The notes beneath the pieces were generated by a model. That model did not search any database, was not told where the DNA came from, and saw nothing but the letters and a program-made list of their open reading frames with translations. The position numbers were made by a program, and so were the translations under genes. From a virus, in the IMG/VR virus record IMGVR_UViG_3300035670_010555, positions 62,001 through 126,000 of that record: DNA of 64,000 nt. One strand, written 5' to 3'. This document shows positions 23,661 to 32,555 of the stretch, in pieces; the first letter of the stretch is position 1, and every line of letters begins with the position of its first letter.

Positions 23661-24820
23661 AAAACTTTTTAATACCTATTTTCAGATTGAAATTTGATTT
23701 TTTTTCAAAACTAAAATTTTTGAAAGGGTCTTGGGATATACTATCATCAGATAGACCTTTAGGAGAATCAAAATATACAAAACAATTCGAAGACAGATTT
23801 GCTGAAATGAGTAAATCGAAATTTGCGCTTGCATGTTCAAATGGGACTACCGCAATAGAACTGGCTCTCAAATCGTTGGATGTTAAAGGTAAAAAAGTGT
23901 TAATTCCATCAAATACTTTTTTTGCAACAAGCGTTGCGGTTACAAATGCAGGTGCTTCGATTGAATTACTGGACATGGAACCAAAATCGTTTTCAATCGA
24001 TTACAAAGATTTAGAAAGAAAACTCAATCCTGAAATTGGAGCGGTGATTATCGTTCATATAGGAGGTATTATAAGTCACGATATTAAAAAAATTGTGAGT
24101 ATTTGTAAGAAACACAAAGTACCTTTAATTGAGGACGCCGCTCACGCCCACTTTTCATCTAATGGAAAATATCATGCAGGAACTATTGGTGATATCGGTA
24201 CTTTTTCATTTTTTCCCACAAAAGTTATGACTACCGGTGAAGGTGGTATGATAACTACAAACAACAAAAAATATTATGAAAAAATGAAATCATTAAAAAA
24301 TTTCGGAAGAGATATTAATGATGGTGGGATAATTATAAACCCTGAAGGTAATAATTTTAAGATAAATGAATTCACTTCACTTTTAGGTTGTATTGAATTA
24401 GATCGTGTATTGGATAGAATACAAAAAAGAACAACTCTACTTGAAAGATACAAACAAAAATTAAAAAACACAAAGTATCAAGTAATCGGTCAAGATGGAG
24501 AAGGAATTTGCGCGAACTATAAGGCTATTGTTACTACTCCAATCGAAGGAGATTGGCTAAAACAATATTGTAAAGAAAGAAAAATTACTCTTACAGGTGA
24601 AGTATATAAAATTCCGATTCATCATCAACCATTATATAAAAAACAATTTACCTCTGTAAATTTACCAAATACAGATTATTATTGTAAACATCACATTTGT
24701 CCACCATTATATCCTGAATTAACATTGGAAGAGGTTGATTATATTTGTGATGTTCTAAAACAAGCCCACATAGACTATGAAAAACAGAGTAGCAAAGTTA
24801 ACTCAAATTCGAAAAATTGA
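23657..24820 (+). CDS. DegT/DnrJ/EryC1-family sugar aminotransferase
   Basis: 387 residues. CSNGTTAIELALKSL near 57-71 binds the PLP phosphate, IEDAAHAHFSS contains the ring-stacking and Asp residues, and GTFSFFPTKVMTTGEGG near 179-195 carries the Schiff-base Lys. These enzymes convert keto-sugar nucleotides to amino sugars with glutamate as donor. With the GMD-like gene and the PglD-like gene nearby the likely product is GDP-perosamine, then its N-acetyl form; a UDP-linked amino sugar is the alternative. The last 44 bases overlap the next gene. Confidence 0.9.
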   Translation: MKNFLIPIFRLKFDFFSKLKFLKGSWDILSSDRPLGESKYTKQFEDRFAEMSKSKFALACSNGTTAIELALKSLDVKGKKVLIPSNTFFATSVAVTNAGASIELLDMEPKSFSIDYKDLERKLNPEIGAVIIVHIGGIISHDIKKIVSICKKHKVPLIEDAAHAHFSSNGKYHAGTIGDIGTFSFFPTKVMTTGEGGMITTNNKKYYEKMKSLKNFGRDINDGGIIINPEGNNFKINEFTSLLGCIELDRVLDRIQKRTTLLERYKQKLKNTKYQVIGQDGEGICANYKAIVTTPIEGDWLKQYCKERKITLTGEVYKIPIHHQPLYKKQFTSVNLPNTDYYCKHHICPPLYPELTLEEVDYICDVLKQAHIDYEKQSSKVNSNSKN

Positions 24821-25805
24821 AATTTTTGAAGAAGAAATTCCAAAATTAAAAGAAGGTCAACTACTTGTTGCCATGAAATCCGTAGGAATTTGTGGGTCAG
24901 ACATGCATTATTTCAAAGAAGGAGGACTGGGCTCTTTCAAAAATCCATTACCGATGTATATGGGTCATGAACCGTCAGGTGTAGTTGTTGATTCAAACGG
25001 TTCAAGTAAGTTTAATGATGGAGACCGAGTTGCGGTGGAACCGGGAATGCCATGTGTCACTTCCTATTGGTCATTAAAAGGAAAACATAATTTATGTGAA
25101 AAAGGTACCTTTATGGGTGCTAACTCACAAGGTGCCTTTGCGGATTATGTAGTTGTGGAAGAATTACAACTAGTCAAAATTCCTGATTCAATGTCGTTCA
25201 ATTTGGCAAGTTTATTAGAACCACTTGGAGTATGTCTTCATACCGCAAACTTAATTAAACCAAAGTTCACAGAATCTGCAGCGATATTTGGAGCAGGTCC
25301 AATCGGATTGTGTATGTTTTCTATTTTGAAAAAAATGGGCCTTAAAGATATATACATGATTGACAAATTACCATACAGGGTGGATTTTGCAAAAAAGTTC
25401 GGGGCTAAAGAATCTTTTTTATTAGCCGAGGATTATAATAAAAAAATTAAAGAATTAACTCACGGGATGGGTACCACGTTAACCATTGATACTGGAGGGA
25501 CAACCGATTCTATCGATGGATGTATTAATGTTGCCTCGGTTAATGGACGAGTTGCTTTGATAGGAATTCCTGAGGCGGATTTTGTATCATACAATCCTCA
25601 TAGGATGAGAACGAAAGAGTTAACAATTAAAAATGTTCGTAGATCTAATCAAACATTAGATGATTGTGTGGTAAACTATACTGGAGATGAAGAAATCGAA
25701 AAAATAGTATCACATGAATTTACATTCGAAGATATTCAAAAAGCATTTGACACAGTCGCCGACTACAAAGATGAAATATTAAAGTGTATCATAACTAATA
25801 ACTAA
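24777..25805 (+). CDS. Zinc-dependent MDR dehydrogenase, sorbitol dehydrogenase-like
   Basis: 342 residues. VGICGSDMHYF near 37-47 and MGHEPSG near 62-68 give the catalytic zinc Cys and His-Glu, and LLEPLGVCLHT near 143-153 provides the fourth zinc-site residue typical of polyol dehydrogenases. AIFGAGPIGLCMF is the NAD site. The structural zinc loop, normally four Cys, reads EPGMPCVTSY then KHNLC, so only two remain and that zinc is probably absent. It would oxidise or reduce a polyol or keto-sugar intermediate. The start lies 44 bases inside the aminotransferase gene, and the domain's natural N-terminus supports it. Confidence 0.85.
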   Translation: MKNRVAKLTQIRKIEIFEEEIPKLKEGQLLVAMKSVGICGSDMHYFKEGGLGSFKNPLPMYMGHEPSGVVVDSNGSSKFNDGDRVAVEPGMPCVTSYWSLKGKHNLCEKGTFMGANSQGAFADYVVVEELQLVKIPDSMSFNLASLLEPLGVCLHTANLIKPKFTESAAIFGAGPIGLCMFSILKKMGLKDIYMIDKLPYRVDFAKKFGAKESFLLAEDYNKKIKELTHGMGTTLTIDTGGTTDSIDGCINVASVNGRVALIGIPEADFVSYNPHRMRTKELTIKNVRRSNQTLDDCVVNYTGDEEIEKIVSHEFTFEDIQKAFDTVADYKDEILKCIITNN

Positions 25806-25806
25806 A

Positions 25807-26415
25807 ATGAAATTGAACTTAGATTATTTTGGTGACCCGAGATGGAGAGAAATGTCGGATTCACATAAAAAAAATTTACCAATACCTAATCTTTTTTTAT
25901 CAATACTATATAAGTACCAAGATAAAATTCCAAACCTAAATGATATTAAATTTGCGATTGAGACCGGTACTCACAATGCAAGAACATCTATTTTTTTAGC
26001 TGAACATTTTGATGTGGTATTTACTGTCGAACTATACCCCGACAAAAACCCATATGATGGAATAGATTATAGAAATCATTATCAAGAAATTAATAAAAAA
26101 TTTCAAAATTTAACATTTCTTTTCGGGACTTCTGAAGATTCGATAAAATCAGTACTCAATGAACTACCCAATGAAAGATTTTTCATTTTATTAGACGCTC
26201 ATAACTTGTTGAATGGCCCTTTGAGAGAAGAATTAAAAGCAATAAAAATGAACAGTAATCGTAACGACCATGTTATGTTAATTGATGATTGTCGAGATTT
26301 GGGACAAGGAAATTTTCCAACTTTGATTGAATTCGAATCATTAATCCGAGATATCAACCCAAATTATAATATATTAAATACTGAGGAGGGTAATCACATT
26401 TACTTAATTTATTAA
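25807..26415 (+). CDS. Class I SAM methyltransferase-like protein
   Basis: 202 residues. FAIETGTHNARTSIFLAEHF resembles motif I of class I methyltransferases, VFTVELYPD motif II, and ERFFILLDAHN with MLIDDCRD the later strands. It does not have the FkbM block. It could methylate a sugar hydroxyl. Weakness: the glycine loop is unusual (E-T-G-T-H-N). Overlaps are minimal; it starts one base after the MDR gene. Confidence 0.6.
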   Translation: MKLNLDYFGDPRWREMSDSHKKNLPIPNLFLSILYKYQDKIPNLNDIKFAIETGTHNARTSIFLAEHFDVVFTVELYPDKNPYDGIDYRNHYQEINKKFQNLTFLFGTSEDSIKSVLNELPNERFFILLDAHNLLNGPLREELKAIKMNSNRNDHVMLIDDCRDLGQGNFPTLIEFESLIRDINPNYNILNTEEGNHIYLIY

Positions 26416-26416
26416 A

Positions 26417-27352
26417 ATGAAAAAATTTATTATAACAACCACAATCAATAACCCGACTGAGGCGACACTTAAATTCTGTAAAATTGCAGATAAAAAAGAT
26501 TTTACCTTCGTAATTGTCGGAGATACTAAAACTCCTCACGAATTATATCAACAATTAGAATCCGATTTTCAAAATGTTTTATATCTAGACCCTGAATATC
26601 AAGCGGAATTATATCCTGAATTATCGGAAATAATTGGATGGAAAACCATCCAAAGACGTAACATCGGATTTGTATACGCTTACCAAAATGGAGCTGAAAT
26701 TGTTGCAACCGTTGATGATGATAATATCCCATATGATAGTTGGGGTGACAACATCTTATTGAATCAGGAAATTGAAGTTGATGAATTTGAAAACTTATCC
26801 TGTCCTTATTTTGATGCAATATCAACCACAGAACATAATGATTTATGGCACAGAGGATTTCCAATCGAATATCTTCAAGTGAAGAATGACATCGAATATA
26901 AAGGTAAAACTAAAATAACTCCGCTAGTTCAAGCAGAATTTTGGGATGGTGACCCTGATATTGACGCCATTTGTAGATTAAGTAAAAAACCAATAGTGAA
27001 ATTCAAACCTTTTGAACCATTCACAACAAAACAGTTAACACCATTCAACTCACAAAATACATTCTTACATAGAAGTGTTCTTAAGTATTACTCGGTGTTT
27101 CCTTACACAGGTAGAATGGATGATATTTGGGGGGCGTATGTAATGCAACATTACTTCCCTAATTCAGTAATTTTTACAAAGGCATCTGTTTATCAAGCAA
27201 GAAATCCACAAGACCTTGTTAAAAATTTGGAAAATGAAGTGATTGGGTATAGAGGTACTTTGAATCTAATAGACAATATAAAAGATTATAGGGATTTACT
27301 TCCTGAGAAAACTGTCGAATATTTTGACATATACCAAAAATATTTTTTATGA
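26417..27352 (+). CDS. GT-A protein, STELLO/RGP-like glycosyltransferase
   Basis: 311 residues. FIITTTINNPTEAT start, WKTIQRRNIGFVYAYQNGAE near 75-94, then VATVDDDNIPYDSWG near 96-110, with D-D-D as the metal site. LWHRGFPIEYL and RMDDIWGAYVMQ follow in the order seen in STELLO-type (PF03385-like) and reversibly glycosylated polypeptide-like proteins. Those proteins transfer or mutate plant and protist sugars; bacterial members are poorly characterised. Here it most likely adds a sugar, or acts as a pyranose/furanose mutase. Overlaps the next gene by four bases. Confidence 0.65.
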   Translation: MKKFIITTTINNPTEATLKFCKIADKKDFTFVIVGDTKTPHELYQQLESDFQNVLYLDPEYQAELYPELSEIIGWKTIQRRNIGFVYAYQNGAEIVATVDDDNIPYDSWGDNILLNQEIEVDEFENLSCPYFDAISTTEHNDLWHRGFPIEYLQVKNDIEYKGKTKITPLVQAEFWDGDPDIDAICRLSKKPIVKFKPFEPFTTKQLTPFNSQNTFLHRSVLKYYSVFPYTGRMDDIWGAYVMQHYFPNSVIFTKASVYQARNPQDLVKNLENEVIGYRGTLNLIDNIKDYRDLLPEKTVEYFDIYQKYFL

Positions 27353-27975
27353 AACTAGTAATTGATATCGGAGCAAATGTAGGAAACACTGTAGAACAAT
27401 TTCTGTTAAGCTCGGAAAAAGTAATTTGTTTTGAACCCAACCCTGCATTAGTTAAACATTTAACTCATAGATTTTCTAATAGACCTGTTGTGGTTGATGG
27501 AAGAGGAGTATCTAATAACAAAGGAACACAAACTTTCAAAATTTCGAATGCCAATACTATTTCAACATTCTCTGAAGATTGGATACATAATTCGAGATTT
27601 ACCAATTCTTATAATTGGGATAGAACAGTTGAAGTTCAAACTGTAACATTGGATGACATAATTGATGAATATGGGATTCCCGATTACATTAAAATAGATA
27701 TTGAAGGATATGAATATGAAGTTTTAACTTCATTCTCAAAATTACTTCCTGATACCGTGTTTGCGTTTGAATGGGCGGAAGAACAAAAAGATAAAATTAG
27801 CTCAATCATAAACCATTTGATAAATTTAGGATATCATAAATTCAGTCATACTGAAGCGGATTCAATAAGATTAGATAAAGATATTGATTGGAAATCTTAT
27901 AATGAATTTAACTTACTTCAAGAATTAAACCCTGAAAAAAAAGAAAAGTGGGGTATGATTTACTTCAAAAAATAA
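27349..27975 (+). CDS. FkbM-family methyltransferase (second)
   Basis: 208 residues. LVIDIGANVGNTVEQF at the N-terminus, VICFEPNPALVKHL as motif II, and YIKIDIEGYEYEVLTSF near 119-135 as the FkbM signature. The sequence is clearly different from the first FkbM protein at 21542-22198, so not a recent duplication. It should methylate another position on the phage glycan. Starts by ATGA overlap with the STELLO-like gene. Confidence 0.88.
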   Translation: MKLVIDIGANVGNTVEQFLLSSEKVICFEPNPALVKHLTHRFSNRPVVVDGRGVSNNKGTQTFKISNANTISTFSEDWIHNSRFTNSYNWDRTVEVQTVTLDDIIDEYGIPDYIKIDIEGYEYEVLTSFSKLLPDTVFAFEWAEEQKDKISSIINHLINLGYHKFSHTEADSIRLDKDIDWKSYNEFNLLQELNPEKKEKWGMIYFKK

Positions 27976-27980
27976 AAAAA

Positions 27981-29075
27981 ATGAAAAAAATTGTAGTTTT
28001 AGGTGGAGGAGGGTTCATAGGTGGGCACCTTGCCAAAAGATTAAAAGAAGAAGGTAATCACGTTAGAATATGTGATATTAAAAAACATGAATATTTCTTT
28101 CAAGATGAAATTTGTCATGAATTCATTTTAGGTGATTTAACGGACCCTAAAGTCGTTGAATTAGTTATCGAAGAAGGTGTTGATGAAGTTTACCAACTTG
28201 CCGCGGATATGGGTGGTGCATTATACATCTTTACGGGTGAACATGATGCAGACGTTATGTACAACTCAGCAACAATCAATCTTAATGTCGCTCGTGAAGC
28301 CGTGAAGAAAAAAGTTGGAAAACTATTTTATTCATCATCGGCCTGTATGTATCCTGAACATAACCAATTAGACCCTGATAACCCTAACTGTGAAGAATCA
28401 TCGGCGTATCCTGCGAATCCTGATTCCGAATACGGATGGGAAAAATTATTTTCAGAAAGATTATATTTGGCATTTAGTAGAAACTATGGATTGAATGTTA
28501 GGGTTGGAAGATTTCATAATATTTTTGGACCACAAGGAACATGGACTGGTGGTAGAGAAAAATCACCAGCGGCTATGTGTAGAAAAGCTGCTGAAACAGA
28601 AGATGGTGGTGAGATAGAAGTTTGGGGTAATGGATTACAAACTCGTTCATTCTTATATGTAGATGAATGTGTTGAAGCGGTAATTAGATTGATGGAATCA
28701 GAATTCGAAGGACCTGTGAATATCGGTAGCGAGGAAATGGTTACGATTAATCAATTAGCTAAAATGGCTATTGATATTGCAGGAAAAGACATCACTATTA
28801 AAAATATTGAAGGGGAAGAATTTGTTCAAAAATATGGATTCAAATGTCCATTAGGAGTAAAAGGTAGAAATTCAGATAACAAATTATATAAAGAAAAAAT
28901 TGGATGGGAAGTTAGCCAACCTTTGTCAGTTGGATTACAAAAAACTTATCAATGGATTAAGACACAAGTTGATAAAAAAAAACTAGAAACTAAATGGATT
29001 TATGAAAGTCCAGATGGAGGGAAAACAATCTATAAAAGAGAACTTATGGATTCTGAAAGACATAAAGTTAAATAA
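27981..29075 (+). CDS. gme: GDP-mannose 3,5-epimerase
   Basis: 364 residues from the ATG at 27981; an upstream in-frame ATG at 27948 would lie inside the preceding gene and add residues before the Rossmann motif, so I prefer 27981. VLGGGGFIGGHLAK is the NAD loop. LAADMGGALY, YSSSACMYPEH, EYGWEKLFSERL (catalytic Tyr/Lys), GRFHNIFGPQGTW, GGREKSPAAMCRKA, TRSFLYVDECVEAV and VNIGSEEMV are all characteristic of GME. The enzyme converts GDP-D-mannose to GDP-L-galactose and GDP-L-gulose. In plants and some bacteria this feeds ascorbate or capsular L-galactose; here it could supply the GT10/GT11 enzymes. Confidence 0.93.
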   Translation: MKKIVVLGGGGFIGGHLAKRLKEEGNHVRICDIKKHEYFFQDEICHEFILGDLTDPKVVELVIEEGVDEVYQLAADMGGALYIFTGEHDADVMYNSATINLNVAREAVKKKVGKLFYSSSACMYPEHNQLDPDNPNCEESSAYPANPDSEYGWEKLFSERLYLAFSRNYGLNVRVGRFHNIFGPQGTWTGGREKSPAAMCRKAAETEDGGEIEVWGNGLQTRSFLYVDECVEAVIRLMESEFEGPVNIGSEEMVTINQLAKMAIDIAGKDITIKNIEGEEFVQKYGFKCPLGVKGRNSDNKLYKEKIGWEVSQPLSVGLQKTYQWIKTQVDKKKLETKWIYESPDGGKTIYKRELMDSERHKVK

Positions 29076-29081
29076 TTAAAA

Positions 29082-29816
29082 ATGGGTAGATTAACAAAAC
29101 CAAAACCAACAGCGACTTTACCAAGTGAAGAAGCACCAATTAAAAATAAAAAACAGCAAATCTGTTCCATAATCAAACGAAAAACAAAAGAAAAGTTTTT
29201 ATCTGACAGTCAGAAAGAATATTATGAAAAATTAGTAAATAACCAAATTAGTATTTGTTCGGGGCCTGCGGGTGTGGGAAAAAGTTATATTGCTATGAAA
29301 TGTGCGGTTGATTTGTTATCAGACCCTAATACTCCTTATGAGAAAATCATAATTGTTAGACCCGCAGTTGAAGCTGAAGAAAAATTAGGTAGTTTACCAG
29401 GTGGTGTCGAAGAAAAACTTGACCCATATATTTTTCCATCCTATTATCTATTAAATAAGATAATAGGTAAAGATACTAGAGAAAAATTAAAGGAAATTGA
29501 AGCCATAGAAGTATTTGCATTGGCATATATGAGGGGTATGAATATTGATAATTCTATTTTGATTTTTGAAGAGGCACAAAACTCAACTCCAAGTCAGATG
29601 AAATTATTGTTAACTAGAATTGGATTTAACTCCAAGTTTTTCATATCGGGTGATTTGGATCAATTTGATAGACATAAAGACAAGACTCAAACTGGTTTGT
29701 GGGATGTTTTGAAAAAATTCCAAAACATGAACGATATCGGAGTTTTTGAATTCAAGTCTACAGACATCGTAAGAAACCCATTAATATCAAAAATATTAGA
29801 AAAATACGAAGAATGA
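29082..29816 (+). CDS. phoH: PhoH-like P-loop ATPase
   Basis: 244 residues. GPAGVGKSYIA (61-71) is Walker A, ILIFEEAQN near 162-170 Walker B, and FISGDLDQFD near 187-196 the sensor block; RPAVEAEEKLGSLPG is diagnostic for PhoH. The family is common in tailed phages; the ATPase or helicase function on RNA or DNA is still debated. A 40-residue Lys-rich N-terminus precedes the domain. It overlaps the next gene by four bases and closes the sugar operon. Confidence 0.92.
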   Translation: MGRLTKPKPTATLPSEEAPIKNKKQQICSIIKRKTKEKFLSDSQKEYYEKLVNNQISICSGPAGVGKSYIAMKCAVDLLSDPNTPYEKIIIVRPAVEAEEKLGSLPGGVEEKLDPYIFPSYYLLNKIIGKDTREKLKEIEAIEVFALAYMRGMNIDNSILIFEEAQNSTPSQMKLLLTRIGFNSKFFISGDLDQFDRHKDKTQTGLWDVLKKFQNMNDIGVFEFKSTDIVRNPLISKILEKYEE

Positions 29817-30412
29817 GAATCGGCATTGAATTAAATGGGGTCTTGAGGGATACATTAAAAAAAATACAACAAGAATATGAAAAGTGGTATTTGAACAATC
29901 CATTCAAAGAAGAAAATGAAGAAGATAGTTTTGAGTATGAAGTTTTGTCTGATTTAATATCTTTAGATATTAGGAAACATTTGAAATTCAAAGATGAAGA
30001 CGAGTTGTATGATTTTTTATATAAAGAGCACACAATGGAAATTTTTGGTCACGCTGGTTCAGTAGAGCCTTCAGGACTATTGGACTTGAACGAATTTTAT
30101 TTGGATATGAGAGATTCTCATGATATCATTATTGTTTCGGATGAAATAGGAAAATCAAAACCATCCTCATTATTTTTCATTTCTAAGTTTGGATGTTTAG
30201 TCGAATCGATTAGATTTTATAGTGAAAGTACAATTAATTCATTGTGGGATTCCGTAGACATTTTACTTACCGCAAATCCTAAACTATTATTAGACCATCC
30301 ACAAAACAAAATGGTAATTAAATTCAACACAACGTATAATACTGATGTCGAATCTAATTTTCATATTTCAAGTCTTAAGGAGTTAAAAACAAAAATACAA
30401 GAAATATTATGA
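29813..30412 (+). CDS. Degenerate HAD-like phage protein
   Basis: 199 residues. The N-terminus, IGIELNGVLRDT, has the form of HAD motif I (DxDGVLxDT) but with Glu and Asn replacing the two aspartates. IIIVSDEIGKSKPSS near 102-116 resembles motif II and the following Lys. The catalytic nucleophile is therefore missing, so a phosphatase activity is unlikely unless Glu substitutes. The position between phoH and a small protein is probably conserved in relatives. Alternatively an unrelated Rossmann-like fold. Confidence 0.5.
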   Translation: MRIGIELNGVLRDTLKKIQQEYEKWYLNNPFKEENEEDSFEYEVLSDLISLDIRKHLKFKDEDELYDFLYKEHTMEIFGHAGSVEPSGLLDLNEFYLDMRDSHDIIIVSDEIGKSKPSSLFFISKFGCLVESIRFYSESTINSLWDSVDILLTANPKLLLDHPQNKMVIKFNTTYNTDVESNFHISSLKELKTKIQEIL

Positions 30413-30693
30413 TACAGGTATTAGGTGAGAATTATTTTATCGACTTAGATGAAATTGAAAATTATCTCGATATGAGTCAAGCTGACAACGGTGAAGATTC
30501 AGAGTCAGGAATGACAGAAACAAAAATTAATATTATCAAATTCGAAATGGTTAAAATGTTATTAGACACTGTTTTGAATGAACAAGAAATTGTTGACGAA
30601 AAACTTGGAATGAAATCTAACGCACAAGTTAGTATACCTTTTAGGTTAGCATTCAATAGTTTATTAAATAAAAAACTTATCAATCATTATTAA
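30409..30693 (+). CDS. Hypothetical 94-residue protein
   Basis: Acidic in the first half, with likely helices in the second (FEMVKMLLDTVLNEQEIVDEKLG) and a terminal IPFRLAFNSLL. No family recognised. Overlaps the HAD-like gene by four bases and precedes a glycosyltransferase by one base, so co-expressed with both. Confidence 0.5.
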   Translation: MIQVLGENYFIDLDEIENYLDMSQADNGEDSESGMTETKINIIKFEMVKMLLDTVLNEQEIVDEKLGMKSNAQVSIPFRLAFNSLLNKKLINHY

Positions 30694-30694
30694 T

Positions 30695-31747
30695 ATGGAA
30701 AACCAACTTCAAGAAAAAGTAAAACAGTCCATTAAGATATTAAGAGACAAACAAGCTAGAATATATTTTTTAGTTCAGGATACTAAAGGTAACGCAAAGG
30801 CTTCGGTAAGACTCATATATCAAATGGCGAAAGCATTAAAAGATAATGGATTTAATCCAATAATACTTCACGAAAAAGTCGATTATGCAGGAGTTGTTGC
30901 ATGGTTAGATGAAGAATATATGTCAATTCCTCACCGTGCGATTGAAGGACAAAATTTAGAAATTTCTCCAGAGGACTTTTTGGTCATCCCTGAAATTTTT
31001 GGATATGTGATGGAACAAGTAAAACAACTTCCTTGTGCTAAAATTGTGTTAACACAACAATATGCTCACATGTTAGAAACCTTACAGCCAGGTCAAACTT
31101 GGAACCAATTTGGGTTTTTGAAGTGTATTACAACATCAAGTAAACAAATGGAATATATCGAAAGAGTAATGAGACAAATTTCTTTCGATATTATTGATCC
31201 TTTAATTAGTGAAGAATTTACACCTAAATCAAGTCCCGCGATGCCTATCATTGGTGTTCATGCGAAAGAACAAAGTGATGCAATCAATTTGATTAAAACT
31301 TTCTACTTGAAATTCCCTCAGTATCGATGGTTTACGTTTAGAGATTTACGAGGATTGTCTGAAAAAGAGTTTGCAAATTCTTTGAGAGATTGTTTTTTGA
31401 GTGTATGGATTGACGACCATAGTGCGTTTGGTACTTTCCCATTAGAATCTATGAAATCAAATATTCCCGTAATTGGTAAAGTTCCAAACCTTTCACCTGA
31501 TTGGATGAGTGAAGAAAATGGTATTTGGGTTACTGACCAAACTTTATTACCTGATTTAGTTGCAGACTACGCCCAAAATTGGTTAGAAGATAATATTGAC
31601 CCACAAATTTTCGAAAAAATGAAAGAGACCGTTGAAAGATATTCGGATAAACAAAAGTTTGAATCGACCGTAGTTTCCTTATTTGAAGGATATTTGACTA
31701 CAAGAGCAGATTCATTCGAAAATCAAATTTCCAAAACAGAAGAATAA
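30695..31747 (+). CDS. GT-B glycosyltransferase-like protein
   Basis: 350 residues. ARIYFLVQDTKGNAKASVRLIYQ looks like the first strand and acceptor loop of a GT-B enzyme, PAMPIIGVHAKEQSDA the start of the second Rossmann domain, and FGTFPLESMKSNIPVIGK near 240-257 the GT4 E-containing nucleotide-sugar segment. The canonical G-E motif is partly kept (P-L-E-S-M). Probably an active transferase, or a divergent one. It is followed by a GT2 gene. Confidence 0.6.
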   Translation: MENQLQEKVKQSIKILRDKQARIYFLVQDTKGNAKASVRLIYQMAKALKDNGFNPIILHEKVDYAGVVAWLDEEYMSIPHRAIEGQNLEISPEDFLVIPEIFGYVMEQVKQLPCAKIVLTQQYAHMLETLQPGQTWNQFGFLKCITTSSKQMEYIERVMRQISFDIIDPLISEEFTPKSSPAMPIIGVHAKEQSDAINLIKTFYLKFPQYRWFTFRDLRGLSEKEFANSLRDCFLSVWIDDHSAFGTFPLESMKSNIPVIGKVPNLSPDWMSEENGIWVTDQTLLPDLVADYAQNWLEDNIDPQIFEKMKETVERYSDKQKFESTVVSLFEGYLTTRADSFENQISKTEE

Positions 31748-31748
31748 T

Positions 31749-32555
31749 ATGAATAATACACTATCACTATCAGTAATACTACCTATAAAATCATCTAAAG
31801 CAAAAGATTTTGATGAGTATTTTGAAAAAGCAATTTTATCTCTTAAAAATCAACAAGTAGGATTTGAAGAATTAGTAATTGTGCACTCACAAGAACAATC
31901 TCTAATTGACTTCTTGAATTCATATGATTTTGGAGATTTAAATGTCACAAAATTGTTGTGGGACCAAGAACCTAATTATGCAAATCAGGTAAATTTCGGT
32001 ATCAAGAACTCTAAAGGAACTTGGATATCTCTCTTCGAATTTGACGATGAGTATTCATCTATATGGTTCAAAAATGTTAAAAAGTATGTAGAATCATTTC
32101 CTGACGTTCAAATGTTTTTACCTGTTGTGGTGGAAACAGATGAAAAGGGTTTATTTGCAGGTTTCACAAACGAAGCAACATTTGCAGCTAATTTCTCACA
32201 AGAAATGGGTATATTAACAAATGATACTTTACAAGAATATCAAAACTTTCAAACCGCAGGTTCCGTAATCAAAAAATCAGTTATCGAAGATTTTGGTGGT
32301 TTCAAACCATCAATCAAACTAACTTTTATATATGAATTTTTATTGAGATTGACCTATAACTCCGTTACAGTCATGACAATTCCAAGACTAGGTTATAAAC
32401 ATGTAAATCTTCGTGAAGGTTCTATTTTTTGGAATTACAAATTTGGAGATAGTAAAATGGTTGAAGATGAGGTGAAGTTTTGGATTCAAGCGGCTAAAAG
32501 AGAGTATTTTTTCACGGACGACAGATCCATAAAATATCAATCTGAAAATGCTTAA
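31749..32555 (+). CDS. GT2-like glycosyltransferase
   Basis: 268 residues. SLSVILPIKSSKAKDFDEYFEKAI start, ELVIVHSQEQSLID, WISLFEFDDEYS near 94-105 with F-D-D-E as the acidic site, and TAGSVIKKSVIEDFGGF, the acceptor-side loop of GT2 enzymes. The usual D-x-D is present only as D-D-E. Overlaps the sigma factor start (TAATG), linking its expression to late transcription. Confidence 0.7.
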   Translation: MNNTLSLSVILPIKSSKAKDFDEYFEKAILSLKNQQVGFEELVIVHSQEQSLIDFLNSYDFGDLNVTKLLWDQEPNYANQVNFGIKNSKGTWISLFEFDDEYSSIWFKNVKKYVESFPDVQMFLPVVVETDEKGLFAGFTNEATFAANFSQEMGILTNDTLQEYQNFQTAGSVIKKSVIEDFGGFKPSIKLTFIYEFLLRLTYNSVTVMTIPRLGYKHVNLREGSIFWNYKFGDSKMVEDEVKFWIQAAKREYFFTDDRSIKYQSENA

